64,000 bases of DNA from Peptococcaceae bacterium BRH_c4a (GCA_000961585.1 LADN01000020.1:1-64000), one strand, 5' to 3'; positions 1 through 8,409 are shown, counted from the first letter of the stretch. Notes: generated from the sequence alone by a model not told the origin. Program-made: numbers and translations.

Positions 1-329
1 AAAAAGCGGTGCAGTCCGAGCTCATGGTAAATCTTTAAGATTGCGGCATAACCGAAATTTCTTCTGTTATCAGTTCCTTGGGCGAGCTGTTCATCCATGT
101 TGATGGTCAGTGTTAGCTTTTTCTTCGTGATATCTTCCTCTGTCATCTTGCGGGCCACTTCTTTGAAATGAACGATGGGATCGTCATATTCCTTTTCCAG
201 TTCATCCAAGTAACCCAGGGACTTGACGGTTCGATCAGTCGACACATTGGTCTCAGGATTTCTGAATTTTTGCGCTATAACAAGATAGGTTCTTCCTGAT
301 TCTTTTCGATACGTTTTTTTGAGATACAT
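1..329 (-). mobile_element. IS1634-family-like transposase, N-terminal part (cut by window edge)
   Basis: The reverse strand is open from an ATG at 329 to the window edge, giving about 109 residues beginning MYLKKTYRKESGRTYLVIAQ. This lysine-rich, GRTYL-containing opening followed by a region predicting beta strands and helices resembles the N-terminus of IS1634-type DDE transposases. The DDE catalytic core would lie beyond the window, so neither activity nor integrity can be judged. The family name is from motif memory, not a search. AT-rich DNA and a hairpin upstream (about 430-468) fit an insertion-sequence end. Confidence 0.7.
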
Positions 330-508
330 ACAAGAAGCCTCCCATATCTCATAGTTGTAACCATATCTTTATTATAACATATTGTGCCATATTATGCCAC
401 ACAAATATGACGTAAAACTAAAATAAAAAATCCCCTTGCAGCCTTATACCACAGGGAGATTAGGGTTTGCACTTTTCAATTATGCTGTCAAACTAACGAG
501 TGATTATG

Positions 509-617
509 CGGTTAGAAGCATAACTGAAAGCCTGACCCCATAATGCTCATAATGCTTTCTAACCAAAGCAGTTGATTCCATAGCATGAGAGAGCTATAAT
601 ATGGTTAGAATTTTACC
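509..617 (+). promoter_or_regulatory. promoter and probable autoregulatory operator of the toxin-antitoxin operon
   Basis: A sigma-A-like promoter has TTGATT at 572-577, a 17-bp spacer and TATAAT at 595-600, 34 bp before the antitoxin start. Three copies of GGTTAGAA surround it: forward near 510, inverted near 555-564 (TTCTAACC) and forward near 602. Phd/YefM antitoxins bind palindromic operators at their own promoters, so these repeats are the likely operator. The repeats are seen; the binding is inferred. Confidence 0.65.
526..540. repeat. 15-bp inverted repeat, left copy
   Basis: GAAAGCCTGACCCCA at 526-540 is the exact reverse complement of 1240-1254. The two copies enclose the toxin-antitoxin pair. 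Confidence 0.8.
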
Positions 618-633
618 ATAAGGGGTTGATATC

Positions 634-924
634 ATGCAGATTAAGCCGTCCGCAAGTATCCGGCAGAACTACAATGAGATAGCGGATTTGTGCAGATCTA
701 CAGGTGAGCCGGTGTATCTTACCAAAAACGGCGAGGGCGATCTCGTGGTGATGGATATAGGAGCGTTTACCCGCCGTGAAAAAATGCTGAAGCTGCGAGA
801 AGAACTGCTGGCCGTCGAGGAAGACCGTTTGGCCGGACGCGCCGGAACAACGCCGGATGAACTGGACAGCTATCTGGACAGCATCATTGACGAGGTGGAA
901 CATGGAAAAGAAGCCTCAGTATAA
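634..924 (+). CDS. type II antitoxin, Phd/YefM family
   Basis: This 96-residue protein starts MQIKPSASIRQNYNEIADLC, the typical Phd/YefM N-terminal fold that binds DNA and represses the operon. The middle carries the YLTKNGEGDLVVMDI strand seen in this family, and the acidic C-terminal tail (DELDSYLDSIIDEVEHG) is the expected toxin-binding part. It overlaps the downstream toxin gene by 23 bp, so the two are translationally coupled. It neutralises the toxin by direct binding; free antitoxin is usually unstable. A good sigma-A-type promoter and repeated GGTTAGAA motifs lie just upstream. Confidence 0.9.
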   Translation: MQIKPSASIRQNYNEIADLCRSTGEPVYLTKNGEGDLVVMDIGAFTRREKMLKLREELLAVEEDRLAGRAGTTPDELDSYLDSIIDEVEHGKEASV

Positions 925-1219
925 GGTGATTATTTCCGATTGCGCCCGCCAAATGCTGGCTGTCCATATCCGATTTCTGGCACAGAAAAGTCCCACCGCC
1001 GCCCGCAAAATCAAAAACGACCTGATGGACGCCATCCGTTCCCTGCACCAAATGCCGGAGCGTTTCCCCTTTCTGGAGGCCGAGTTTATTCCGCCAAACA
1101 AATACCACAAGATGTTCATTGAGAAATGGTATCTTATTTTATACCAAGTTAAGGATCAGACGGTATACGTTGACTACATCATGGATTGCAGGAAGGATTA
1201 TGGATGGCTGGTACGGTAG
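902..1219 (+). CDS. type II toxin, RelE/ParE superfamily
   Basis: This is a 105-residue protein when started at the ATG at 902 (MEKKPQYKVIISDCARQML), which fits toxin family length better than an upstream in-frame start inside the antitoxin. It shows the RelE/ParE pattern: an N-terminal strand, two helices (SPTAARKIKNDLMDAIRSL), a MPERFPFLE segment, and the C-terminal strands KWYLILYQVKDQTVYVDYIM. Members either cleave mRNA at the ribosome or poison gyrase, and which applies cannot be told from sequence. It overlaps the antitoxin gene and is probably expressed only as part of that operon. It appears full length. Confidence 0.88.
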   Translation: MEKKPQYKVIISDCARQMLAVHIRFLAQKSPTAARKIKNDLMDAIRSLHQMPERFPFLEAEFIPPNKYHKMFIEKWYLILYQVKDQTVYVDYIMDCRKDYGWLVR

Positions 1220-1239
1220 ATTGTGTAAAACGGTAAAAC

Positions 1240-1254
1240 TGGGGTCAGGCTTTC
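1240..1254. repeat. 15-bp inverted repeat, right copy
   Basis: TGGGGTCAGGCTTTC at 1240-1254 pairs exactly with 526-540. It lies 31 bp before the remnant Y1 transposase, a position where such transposases often have repeated palindromic sequences. Confidence 0.8.
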
Positions 1255-1285
1255 AAATATGCAAATAAAGTGGTATGCATATACC

Positions 1286-1530
1286 ATGGCCAGAAAACCG
1301 CGTATTCAATATTCCGGTGCCTTTTATCACATTGTAGTCCGTGGAAATCAGCGACAGAACATTTTTTTGAAGATGCAGACCGTCTTGAGTATCTTGAGTG
1401 AGGGGCTAAGGATTGCCCGGGGGTATTGATAGCAATAGCAAAAAGAACAGGCTATCCGCTGACAGAGATGCAGCCGGTAATTGGCAGAGACATCTCGGTT
1501 TTATCAAGAATGTCCACCAATGCAGAAACC
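1286..1530 (+). pseudogene. broken REP-associated (Y1/IS200-like) transposase
   Basis: From the ATG at 1286 the frame reads MARKPRIQYSGAFYHIVVRG and continues NQRQNIF, the standard N-terminus of Y1 transposases with the GAFYHIVVRGN motif. A run of seven T near 1362 breaks the frame; the alternative frame continues as EDADRLEYLE and then stops. After a large deletion, sequence around 1425-1530 reads like the family's C-terminal helix-turn-helix (AIAKRTGYPLTEM, then ISVLSRM). The gene is therefore frameshifted and internally deleted and cannot make an active enzyme. Confidence 0.75.
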
Positions 1531-1550
1531 AACAAGGGGCGACAAATACT

Positions 1551-1603
1551 GAAAAGAAGGGAGTCGAACCCTAACGCCCGTGAAGGCGGCGGATTTTGAG
1601 TCC
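1551..1603 (-). other. tRNA-Leu(CAA) 3'-half fragment, candidate attL
   Basis: On the reverse strand this reads anticodon loop (CTCAAAA), 3' anticodon-stem strand, a long variable arm and a T-arm with TTCGACT, but no 5' half. The 13-bp core GGACTCAAAATCC (1591-1603) is repeated at 14396-14408, where the 5' half of a tRNA-Leu lies. Joined at that core, the anticodon stem pairs perfectly. The outer acceptor stem is decayed. Confidence 0.7.
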
Positions 1604-1766
1604 CTCAACATCACAGGAAGCATTGGTAATGTATAACGTACTCTAACGGAATCCTCAGAACCCAAAAAGCCTTGTATAATGGGCGTTTGCGGCACTTAAA
1701 ACCAGGAAAACCACGTCACTCCAAGGCTCTCTCAAAAGAGCGGTTTTGACACAAATTTTGGACGTT

Positions 1767-1800
1767 GGAGGGATATTGGAGGGATGTTCAGGAGGGATAT
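1767..1800. repeat. three GGAGGGATAT-type repeats near attL
   Basis: GGAGGGATAT occurs at 1767-1776 and 1791-1800, with a variant (GGAGGGATGT) at 1778-1787. The same word recurs at 14281-14290 and 14294-14303, and inverted at 13967-13976. Clusters near both element ends resemble integrase arm-binding sites; that role is inferred. Confidence 0.6.
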
Positions 1801-1894
1801 CCAGACCGTCTGCCGTCATAACGTCGAACGTGTAGTAATCAAAAATCAATACTGTAACAGTCATCCTACCATTGACAAATATTTTTAGGAGCTG

Positions 1895-2143
1895 ATGACT
1901 GTGAAAAATCAAGAATATTACGAGCAGCTTTTTGAGCCGCATCCTGATGTCGTTACACTGGATGAATTCAGAGCCATGTTGGGCGGCATCGGAGAGACCA
2001 CGGCACGAAAAATTTTGCATGGAAATCATATAAAGTATTTTTTTATCCGCAGTGCCTACAGGATACCTAAAGTATGGGTTATTGAGTATGTGCTAAGCGA
2101 CCATTACGCCCAATACCGGCAAGAGCTAAAAGTACAGGTTTAG
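1895..2143 (+). CDS. small helix-turn-helix protein, excisionase-like
   Basis: This 82-residue protein starts at the ATG at 1895, preceded by TAGGAGCTG as ribosome binding site. Residues about 17-65 (VVTLDEFRAMLGGIGETTAR, then KILHGNHIKYFFIRSAYRIPKVWVIEYV) match the short winged helix-turn-helix of Xis/AlpA-type proteins from integrative elements: a helix-turn-helix, a wing with the arginine-isoleucine-proline turn, then a short helix. Such proteins bend attachment-site DNA to direct excision or act as transcriptional switches. Its position just inside the candidate attL supports an excision role. A terminator hairpin follows. Confidence 0.7.
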   Translation: MTVKNQEYYEQLFEPHPDVVTLDEFRAMLGGIGETTARKILHGNHIKYFFIRSAYRIPKVWVIEYVLSDHYAQYRQELKVQV

Positions 2144-2164
2144 CAGTAATTAAAATGAATGAAC

Positions 2165-2200
2165 AAGAGGACATAGGTTTTCGCTTATGTTCTCTTTTCT
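2165..2200 (+). terminator. rho-independent terminator after the excisionase-like gene
   Basis: An 11-bp stem (2165-2175 with 2186-2196, one G-U pair) with a 10-nt loop is followed by a short T-rich tract. Confidence 0.75.
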
Positions 2201-2295
2201 ATGTAAATGAAGCCATGTTTAATGCGTGTATAGATTAGAGTGTTTAGGTATGTCTATATTACGCAGTGTGAAGTAAATTACGACTGAGCAATAAT

Positions 2296-2332
2296 GAGAG
2301 AATGTCGGTTTTTACCTGGCATTCTCTTTTTA
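2296..2332 (+). terminator. hairpin with T tract upstream of the Cro-type regulator
   Basis: AGAGAATG at 2297-2304 pairs with CATTCTCT at 2320-2327, followed by TTTTTAT. It is a second terminator-like hairpin about 100 bp before the next gene, perhaps insulating the defence operon. Confidence 0.6.
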
Positions 2333-2435
2333 TATAGACGCAGAGATAATTTCTATGTATTTAGAGATTATCTCTTGAAAAATGAGGAAACAAATGGTAT
2401 TTTTATAAAGGAGAAATGTTGCGAGGTGTAAAATA

Positions 2436-2651
2436 TTGCAAGTTAGCTATAAAAAACTTTGGAAATTATTAATTGATAAAAATATGAAAAAGACAGACTT
2501 GCAATTAGCAACTGGAATAAGTGCAGGTTCATTAGCTAAGCTCGGAAAAAATGAAACAGTTTCTATGGATACTTTGATACGCATATGTACAGCACTTTCG
2601 TGTGACGTAGGTGATATCATAGAATTTATAAACGAAAATAAGATTGATTAG
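2436..2651 (+). CDS. Cro/CI (XRE)-type helix-turn-helix regulator
   Basis: This 71-residue protein starts with TTG at 2436; GCGAGGTG 8 bp upstream is the ribosome binding site. The sequence KKTDLQLATGISAGSLAKLG then KNETVSMDTLIRICTALSCDVGDIIEF is a complete single-domain Cro/CI fold of the YozG-like type, with helix-turn-helix at about residues 20-45. It lies 127 bp before the cytosine methylase on the same strand and is as AT-rich as the cassette. That is the usual place for a controller protein that delays restriction until methylation is established, although such a role is inferred and not shown. Confidence 0.85.
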   Translation: MQVSYKKLWKLLIDKNMKKTDLQLATGISAGSLAKLGKNETVSMDTLIRICTALSCDVGDIIEFINENKID

Positions 2652-2727
2652 ATAAGAAATTTATGATAAATTTTTATATTTTTCTGGGAGTGGGTCTAGG
2701 ACCTCGGTTTTGAAAATACTGACAGGA

Positions 2728-2755
2728 TTGCTTTGCTGGCAATGAGCTATATAAA
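2728..2755 (+). promoter_or_regulatory. candidate promoter of the defence operon
   Basis: TTGCTT at 2728-2733, a 16-bp spacer and TATAAA at 2750-2755 lie 24 bp before the methylase start. The hairpin word GGTCTAGGACC lies further upstream at about 2693-2703. Confidence 0.45.
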
Positions 2756-2778
2756 GATAACAGGAGTATCAACAAATA

Positions 2779-3942
2779 ATGAGCATAGAAAAGAAATCAA
2801 AGAACAATACATTAAAAGTATTTGAAGCATTTGCTGGAATCGGAGCGCAGGCAACAGCATTCAAAAGATTAAATATTAACTATGAAATTGTTGGAATCAG
2901 CGAATGGTTTGTCAACGCAATTATTTGTTATGATGCTATTCACTGTTCCGATAAAGAAATTGAAATACCTGTTTATGAAGAACAATTAGGATACTTAAAT
3001 CAATTCCAATTTAGCGGTGATTCTATGCACCCAATTAAAAAGATCAAAGCACTTGGGAGGAATGTAATAGAACAACTGTATATAGCAAATAAGAGGAGCA
3101 ATAATTACGGCTCGATTACGCAACTTTATGGATGGCAAATGCCTGAAACAGATTTGCTTGTATATAGTTTTCCGTGTCAGGACCTGTCTACTGGCGGAAA
3201 AGCTTTAGGTATGAAAAAAGGTTCAGGCACCCGTTCGGGTCTGTTATGGGAAATAGAGCGAATTTTACTTGAGCTTAAAGATTTAAACCGGTTACCGGAG
3301 TACCTTTTACTTGAAAATGTAAAAAACATACTTGCTGAAGTGAACAAAACTGATTTGAATGCATGGCTTAACTTTTTAACTTCTATAGGATATCAAAATG
3401 ATGAATTTATGATGTTGGATGCAACTGATTTCGGTGTGCCGCAAGACCGTCAAAGGGCATTTCTAGTAAGCCATCTAGGTTCTAAAACCGATGTTGAAAA
3501 GAAAATTATTAAACAGGAAAAAAATTTTGATATTTTAAAATTTTTGAGGACCGATTATGAAAATCCGGTATACAGGCATGAAGCTGATATTGCACAGCTT
3601 AACCGAACTCCTTCCCGTGAAGTAATGTGGAAAAAGAATGGCAGAGAAATCAATGACAATACAATAATTCATACTATCACCTGTAATATGGACAGAACCA
3701 ATACTGCTGCGCTTTTTAGATATATAGGAGCCAAAGGGGATACATACAGACGTCTTACTATCCGTGAAGCTTTCCTGTTAATGGGATTTACTGAGGAAGA
3801 ATATGAAAAAACCATGTGTCTGGAGTTTAGTTACCGGCAAATGAATAAACTGATTGGAAATTCAATAGTTGTCAATATACTTGTCGAGATCTTCCGTTCA
3901 CTTTTCAGTGAAAAGTATGGCAAGGAGGATTCTTGTGAATAA
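2779..3942 (+). CDS. dcm: DNA (cytosine-5) methyltransferase
   Basis: This 387-residue enzyme transfers a methyl group from S-adenosylmethionine to C5 of cytosine. Motif I (VFEAFAGIGAQ, residues about 13-23) binds the cofactor. Motif IV (SFPCQDLS) contains the catalytic Cys near residue 133. Motif VI (LLENV) has its Glu near 179. QDRQRAFLVS is motif VIII, and QMNKLIGNSIVVNIL near the C-terminus is motif X. The variable target-recognition segment lies around residues 255-320. It opens a same-strand cassette with a MutL-like ATPase, Z1 protein, DUF4420, AIPR and Vsr, and presumably marks self DNA. The target sequence cannot be read from the protein. The start at 2779 has only a weak AGGAG (2761) upstream. 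Confidence 0.95.
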   Translation: MSIEKKSKNNTLKVFEAFAGIGAQATAFKRLNINYEIVGISEWFVNAIICYDAIHCSDKEIEIPVYEEQLGYLNQFQFSGDSMHPIKKIKALGRNVIEQLYIANKRSNNYGSITQLYGWQMPETDLLVYSFPCQDLSTGGKALGMKKGSGTRSGLLWEIERILLELKDLNRLPEYLLLENVKNILAEVNKTDLNAWLNFLTSIGYQNDEFMMLDATDFGVPQDRQRAFLVSHLGSKTDVEKKIIKQEKNFDILKFLRTDYENPVYRHEADIAQLNRTPSREVMWKKNGREINDNTIIHTITCNMDRTNTAALFRYIGAKGDTYRRLTIREAFLLMGFTEEEYEKTMCLEFSYRQMNKLIGNSIVVNILVEIFRSLFSEKYGKEDSCE

Positions 3943-4033
3943 AATAATTCTTCCAATAGATACGAAGTCTCTTCACTACAATATAAAAAACGAACAAATC
4001 AAGACACACAGCGACAGTGTCAACGCCTCTTAA
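3935..4033 (+). CDS. possible 32-residue open frame between methylase and ATPase
   Basis: A GTG at 3935 lies 6 bp after AAGGAGGA, an excellent ribosome binding site inside the end of the methylase gene, and opens a 32-codon frame (starting MNKIILPIDTKSLHYNIKNE). It overlaps the methylase stop. The strong ribosome binding site suggests that a longer gene once started here and was cut short; the next 100 bp have no coding features. It could also be a real small protein. I do not recognise it. Confidence 0.35.
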   Translation: MNKIILPIDTKSLHYNIKNEQIKTHSDSVNAS

Positions 4034-4132
4034 GCAGGATAGTTCACACCGTAAGGCTTTAGGAAAGATATATCTTTAGCGCCTTGTCCAAAAGAATCAA
4101 CTCAATTATGTACATAGATGGCGAGGACACTT

Positions 4133-5590
4133 ATGGGTAGAATAATTGAAAAAGATCCGCCGGCAAAATCTTTGATTTTTGGAATCAGGGCAATTGGCTA
4201 CAGCTTTTCAACTGCTGTAGCAGATATTATAGATAACAGTATTTCAGCCGGCGCAAAACGTATTGACATAATTTCTGACCCCCTTGAGGAATCAACCTAT
4301 TTTGAATTTATTGATAACGGTTGCGGTATGGATCAACCGGAACTTGAGAATGCAATGCTTTTAGGATCTGACCGTATGGGTAAGCCCGATAGTGATATTG
4401 AACTTGGCAGGTACGGTTTGGGATTGAAGTCTGCTTCCCTATCGCAGTGCCGGGAATTTATAGTTGCCAGCAAAAAAGACGGACAGGTTAATGCAATGTC
4501 TTTCGATCTTGATTTGATTGAAAAAGACAATAAATGGTATCTGAAGATTCTCGATGGTGAAGAGATAGAAGACTTACCTAATATCGAGGGGTTGCTTCAA
4601 TACGAAACCGGAACACTTGTTATATGGAAAAAGTTTGATAAACTTGAGAGTCTGGCTAAAAATTTTGAAGATTCTTTTAGGTCTTCTGTTGCTAATTCAA
4701 AAAAACACGTCGAATTTGTTTTTCACCGTTTTTATAACAGTATTGATATTTATTTTAATTACAAGCGTATTGAGGAACGCGATCCGTTTCTACGTGCCTC
4801 TGTTGGCAGGCAGCAAACAGGATATACTGAAAGACTAAATATTGACGGATGTACAATTGCCATAACTCCATATGCACTTCCATTCTGGAATACGTTGACT
4901 GACGAAGAAAAGAGATTGCTCGGTAATCCAAAGAGCATATATGACGATCAGGGTTTTTATCTCTACAGGAACAGGCGATTAATTTTGTGGGGCAGTTGGC
5001 TCCGAATGGGTGTTAAAAGCGAACTTAATAAGTTGGCTCGGGTTCAAGTGGATATCCCTTCGGCCTTGGACTCTGTTTGGATGCTTGATGTTAAAAAATC
5101 ATCAGCTAAAATCCCCGATAAAATTAAAGATGAACTCAGAGCATCAATTAACGATTCTGAACTGAGAAGTAAAAAAACAGTTAAATTCCCAGGTATTAAG
5201 GAACAGATAGCAATAAACAAAATATGGGAAAGACGGATTAATGCACATAGCAACACAGTACGTTATGAAATAAACAGAAACAACCCTGTTATTACCGCGC
5301 TATATGAAGCAATTGGAGAGAACGAAACCATGCTACTTGAGGCTTTACTTTCACAGTTGGAGTGTTATATACCCAAATTTTCAATTCAGAATGACATTGC
5401 TGATTCTATTAAGATTGTAAACAGCGGTGATGACATTGAAGAAGAAAGGCTAATTAATGAGTTAATTAATGTCATTTCCATGGTAAGTCCTGAAGAAAAA
5501 GAAAAGAAACTTAATATGTTATTATCTATTGAAGCATATCAAAAATTAGCTAATAAACGCGAAGAAGTAATTAAAGAGGTGCTGGGATGA
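4133..5590 (+). CDS. MutL/MORC-like GHKL ATPase of a Mza-type defence cassette
   Basis: The GHKL (Bergerat) ATP-binding fold fills the N-terminal part: VADIIDNSISAGAKRIDI (N box), FIDNGCGMD (second ATP motif with the DxGxG pattern) and GRYGLGLKSASLS (ATP lid). Remaining residues include a probable S5-like transducer (around YERLNIDGCTIAITPY in this protein's middle) and a helical C-terminal tail. This matches the MutL/MORC-like ATPases known from restriction-type clusters with Z1 helicases. The longest frame starts at 4118, but the ATG at 4133 has GCGAGGAC ideally placed, so 485 residues is the likelier product. The stop overlaps the next ATG (ATGA), so coupling to the Z1 gene is expected. 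ATP-driven dimer clamping on DNA is the family model. Confidence 0.85.
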   Translation: MGRIIEKDPPAKSLIFGIRAIGYSFSTAVADIIDNSISAGAKRIDIISDPLEESTYFEFIDNGCGMDQPELENAMLLGSDRMGKPDSDIELGRYGLGLKSASLSQCREFIVASKKDGQVNAMSFDLDLIEKDNKWYLKILDGEEIEDLPNIEGLLQYETGTLVIWKKFDKLESLAKNFEDSFRSSVANSKKHVEFVFHRFYNSIDIYFNYKRIEERDPFLRASVGRQQTGYTERLNIDGCTIAITPYALPFWNTLTDEEKRLLGNPKSIYDDQGFYLYRNRRLILWGSWLRMGVKSELNKLARVQVDIPSALDSVWMLDVKKSSAKIPDKIKDELRASINDSELRSKKTVKFPGIKEQIAINKIWERRINAHSNTVRYEINRNNPVITALYEAIGENETMLLEALLSQLECYIPKFSIQNDIADSIKIVNSGDDIEEERLINELINVISMVSPEEKEKKLNMLLSIEAYQKLANKREEVIKEVLG

Positions 5591-8409
5591 ATGATGAAAT
5601 TATTAGTTTGATTAATGAACCGCTTATTAAAAAAGCATACAACATACTCGATATTCTGTTGGAAGGATCTAAGCATACACATACGGATACGGTAAAGTAT
5701 GCTACGTCTGTTGTAAGCGATATGCTTAAAATACCGAGAAACATTCCGGAATTTAAAGAATTGGTTGATATTATCGTTAGCAAGTATGAAAGCAATGTTG
5801 GAATCAAGGTTTTTGACCCTGACATTATTGTTGAAGATCCGAATAGCGGTCTGTGGCTAAAGAAAAAGAAAGATGAAATAAGCCACAGTTACTTTTCGCG
5901 ATACCGGCACTATCTGTTTAACGATGAAGGCTTTAGCGGAACTGTTATTGACAATATTGAGGCAAGCTGTGAAAAAGCACTATCTTACTGCGCTGACCCC
6001 GTAAACTTTGCGGATATTGCAAACAGAAAAAAGCGCGGGTTGATAGTCGGTGATGTTCAGTCCGGAAAAACAGCCAACTATCTAGGCCTGATCAGTATGG
6101 CATGCGATTACGGATATAAAGTAATTGTTTTACTTGCCGGGCTGACGGATTCCCTCCGTAAACAGACACAGAAGCGTGTTGATACCGGATTTATTGGCGC
6201 TTACAGTAATACGATCGGTAACATAATCAAATATGTCGGTGTAGGAATAAGCAATAAAGATCATTATGCTATTCCATTAACAAACTCAGATAACGATTTT
6301 GCAAAATTCGTCCAAGAGAATTTAAATGCAACTGCTGGCGACTTTAATAAGCCCGTTGTTCTTGTTATTAAAAAGAATGCTAAAATTCTTGAAAGTGTCG
6401 AAAAATGGCTTAGACCCGGGAAGAACAATATCTCCGGTAAAAATGTTCTTATAATAGATGACGAGGCAGACAATGCTTCCGTAAACACTAAAAAGCCAGA
6501 TCAAGATCCGTCAACGATTAATAAATATATCAGAAAGATATACAACAACTTTCCAATTGCATCATACGTAGGATTCACTGCAACTCCGTTTGCAAATATA
6601 TTCATTAATCCAGACGATACGGATGAAGCGGATCAAGATCTTTTTCCTGCTGATTTTATCGTTCAATTAAAGGCTCCGGATAATTACTTTGGAGGAGGAA
6701 ATATTTTTCCGCTTGATGGAAGTGGTTCAAGAGCATTACGGAAACTAGATGAAAATGAGTCGAATTTTCTCCCTGTGAGTCATAAGAAGGATGTTGCGTT
6801 TGGCGAATTGCCTGAGAGTTTAAAAGAGGCAATTTTATGTTTTTTGATTAACAATGTTATTCGTACAAAGCGCGGGCAGGTAACAAAGCACCGTTCCATG
6901 ATGATAAATATCTCCAAATATAACGATCCGCAAGAGAGTATCAGATTCTGTGTTGATAAATATTTGGAAATAATACAAAACATCATAGAGCAAGACAGTT
7001 ATAAACCGGTACAGGAATTTATCAAGAACGGGGAAATGAAGAAACTGTATTCACTATATACGCATGGTGATGCAACAAAAGTTGATTTTTATAAGGATAT
7101 TCGGGAAGAAATTTCTTGGGAAGAAATACAGAACGGCCTTGAAAGTGAAATTAAACAGTTTGTTACTGCAATAATAAATAACCGCTATAAAGGTGACATG
7201 CGATTTGATTATGAAAATTACGGTAAGAAAGGTGCAAGAGTTATTGCAATAGGCGGATTTGTGCTTTCGCGTGGACTGACGCTTGAAGGCTTAATGGTTA
7301 GTTATTATAGCCGAAATGCAGGAGCGTATGATACTTTGCTTCAGATGTGCCGTTGGTTTGGCTATCGACCGAAATACGATGATCTTTGCAGAATATACAT
7401 ATCTCAAACCAATATTGACAGTTTTTTTGCGGTTTTGGATGCTGTCAGAGACTTGAAGGAACAGTTTACTGAAATGGCTTTAAGAAATAAGAAACCCAGA
7501 GATTTTGGATTAATGATTAAAGAATCCCCGGAGATATTGGAGACCACTTTGTTAATAACAAGCCGGAATAAAATGCGCAGTACGGATATATTGTCACTCT
7601 ATTTAAATTACGGCGGTGTGTACACAGATACATCCAAATTATTCAGAAATCCGTCATTAAATATTAAAAACCGTAATGCGTTTGACGCATTTGTACAAAC
7701 TCATTTTGAAAAAGGAAAAGTTCTTAATCATCAGATAAATACAAATCGCTATATGTTCACCGACGTTGACAAAGAGGATATTGCAGCTCTTCTAAAAAGG
7801 GTTGTAATTCCGTATGAAAATAAAAAATTTGATACCGAAAGTTTAAGCGAATATATAGCGGAAAGTGAGCAATTCAAATTCTGGGATGTTGTTGTTGCAA
7901 CCGGTAAATCAAATCAGAAATATAGAGTTACAAACGGAGTTTTAATTAATGCGGTAGAGCGTAGTTTCCATCTGGGGAAAGGTGAAAACTTTATTAGAAT
8001 TGGCGGGTCCAATAACCGTATTATTGATCCTGGTATTTTTAATAGCGGACTCGATTTGTCAAAGGATTTTATTGAAGATTTCCTAAAGAGAAAGAAAAAT
8101 GAAAACCCTGATAAAAACTGTGAAGAACTCACCGCAAAAGACTATTTGAAAATCCGTACTAAACCTCTCCTCGCGATCTATCCTATAGACCTCAAAAATG
8201 ACAGCAATGAGGACTGCGAAGCAATGAAAGCAGAAAAAACTGTGATTAAGGAGAGTTTTGGCACTGAACTCTTAATCGGCTTTGCTATTGGTTTTCCTGA
8301 AAAGGAATCAAAGGCTATTGTACAATACCGTGCGAATAGAGTTAAACTTGATCAGTTAACCAAGGACAATGATGTTGACGAAGACGAGGAGGAACTCGAA
8401 GATGATTGA
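5587..8409 (+). CDS. Z1-domain helicase-like ATPase of the defence cassette
   Basis: This 940-residue protein has a superfamily II helicase core. Walker A is GDVQSGKTANYLGLISMA (residue about 155), Walker B is IIDDEADNAS (about 290), GFTATPFANI (about 330) resembles motif III, and QMCRWFGYR (about 595) is an arginine-finger motif. The region between about 400 and 640 is the Z1 domain (PF10593-like), found almost only beside MutL/MORC-like ATPases in restriction and anti-phage clusters. The role is probably ATP-driven translocation or remodelling of invading DNA with the partner nuclease. It overlaps its upstream neighbour by 4 bp and its downstream neighbour by 8 bp, which indicates a tight operon. 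The acidic C-terminus (DNDVDEDEEELEDD) is notable. Confidence 0.88.
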   Translation: MNDEIISLINEPLIKKAYNILDILLEGSKHTHTDTVKYATSVVSDMLKIPRNIPEFKELVDIIVSKYESNVGIKVFDPDIIVEDPNSGLWLKKKKDEISHSYFSRYRHYLFNDEGFSGTVIDNIEASCEKALSYCADPVNFADIANRKKRGLIVGDVQSGKTANYLGLISMACDYGYKVIVLLAGLTDSLRKQTQKRVDTGFIGAYSNTIGNIIKYVGVGISNKDHYAIPLTNSDNDFAKFVQENLNATAGDFNKPVVLVIKKNAKILESVEKWLRPGKNNISGKNVLIIDDEADNASVNTKKPDQDPSTINKYIRKIYNNFPIASYVGFTATPFANIFINPDDTDEADQDLFPADFIVQLKAPDNYFGGGNIFPLDGSGSRALRKLDENESNFLPVSHKKDVAFGELPESLKEAILCFLINNVIRTKRGQVTKHRSMMINISKYNDPQESIRFCVDKYLEIIQNIIEQDSYKPVQEFIKNGEMKKLYSLYTHGDATKVDFYKDIREEISWEEIQNGLESEIKQFVTAIINNRYKGDMRFDYENYGKKGARVIAIGGFVLSRGLTLEGLMVSYYSRNAGAYDTLLQMCRWFGYRPKYDDLCRIYISQTNIDSFFAVLDAVRDLKEQFTEMALRNKKPRDFGLMIKESPEILETTLLITSRNKMRSTDILSLYLNYGGVYTDTSKLFRNPSLNIKNRNAFDAFVQTHFEKGKVLNHQINTNRYMFTDVDKEDIAALLKRVVIPYENKKFDTESLSEYIAESEQFKFWDVVVATGKSNQKYRVTNGVLINAVERSFHLGKGENFIRIGGSNNRIIDPGIFNSGLDLSKDFIEDFLKRKKNENPDKNCEELTAKDYLKIRTKPLLAIYPIDLKNDSNEDCEAMKAEKTVIKESFGTELLIGFAIGFPEKESKAIVQYRANRVKLDQLTKDNDVDEDEEELEDD

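Larger units (their letters stand above)
330..633. other. intergenic: IS end, operator-like repeats and promoter
   Basis: No gene is seen here. The stretch holds the upstream end of the transposase, a GC hairpin around 430-468 with arms around AATCCCC and GGGAGATT that could stop transcription, one arm of a 15-bp inverted repeat (526-540), and the promoter/operator region of the toxin-antitoxin pair. Confidence 0.5.

Noticed and set aside
1655-2029. 124-codon reverse-strand frame overlapping the excisionase-like gene
   Set aside because: It overlaps attL repeats and a real forward gene with a ribosome binding site, and has no family resemblance.
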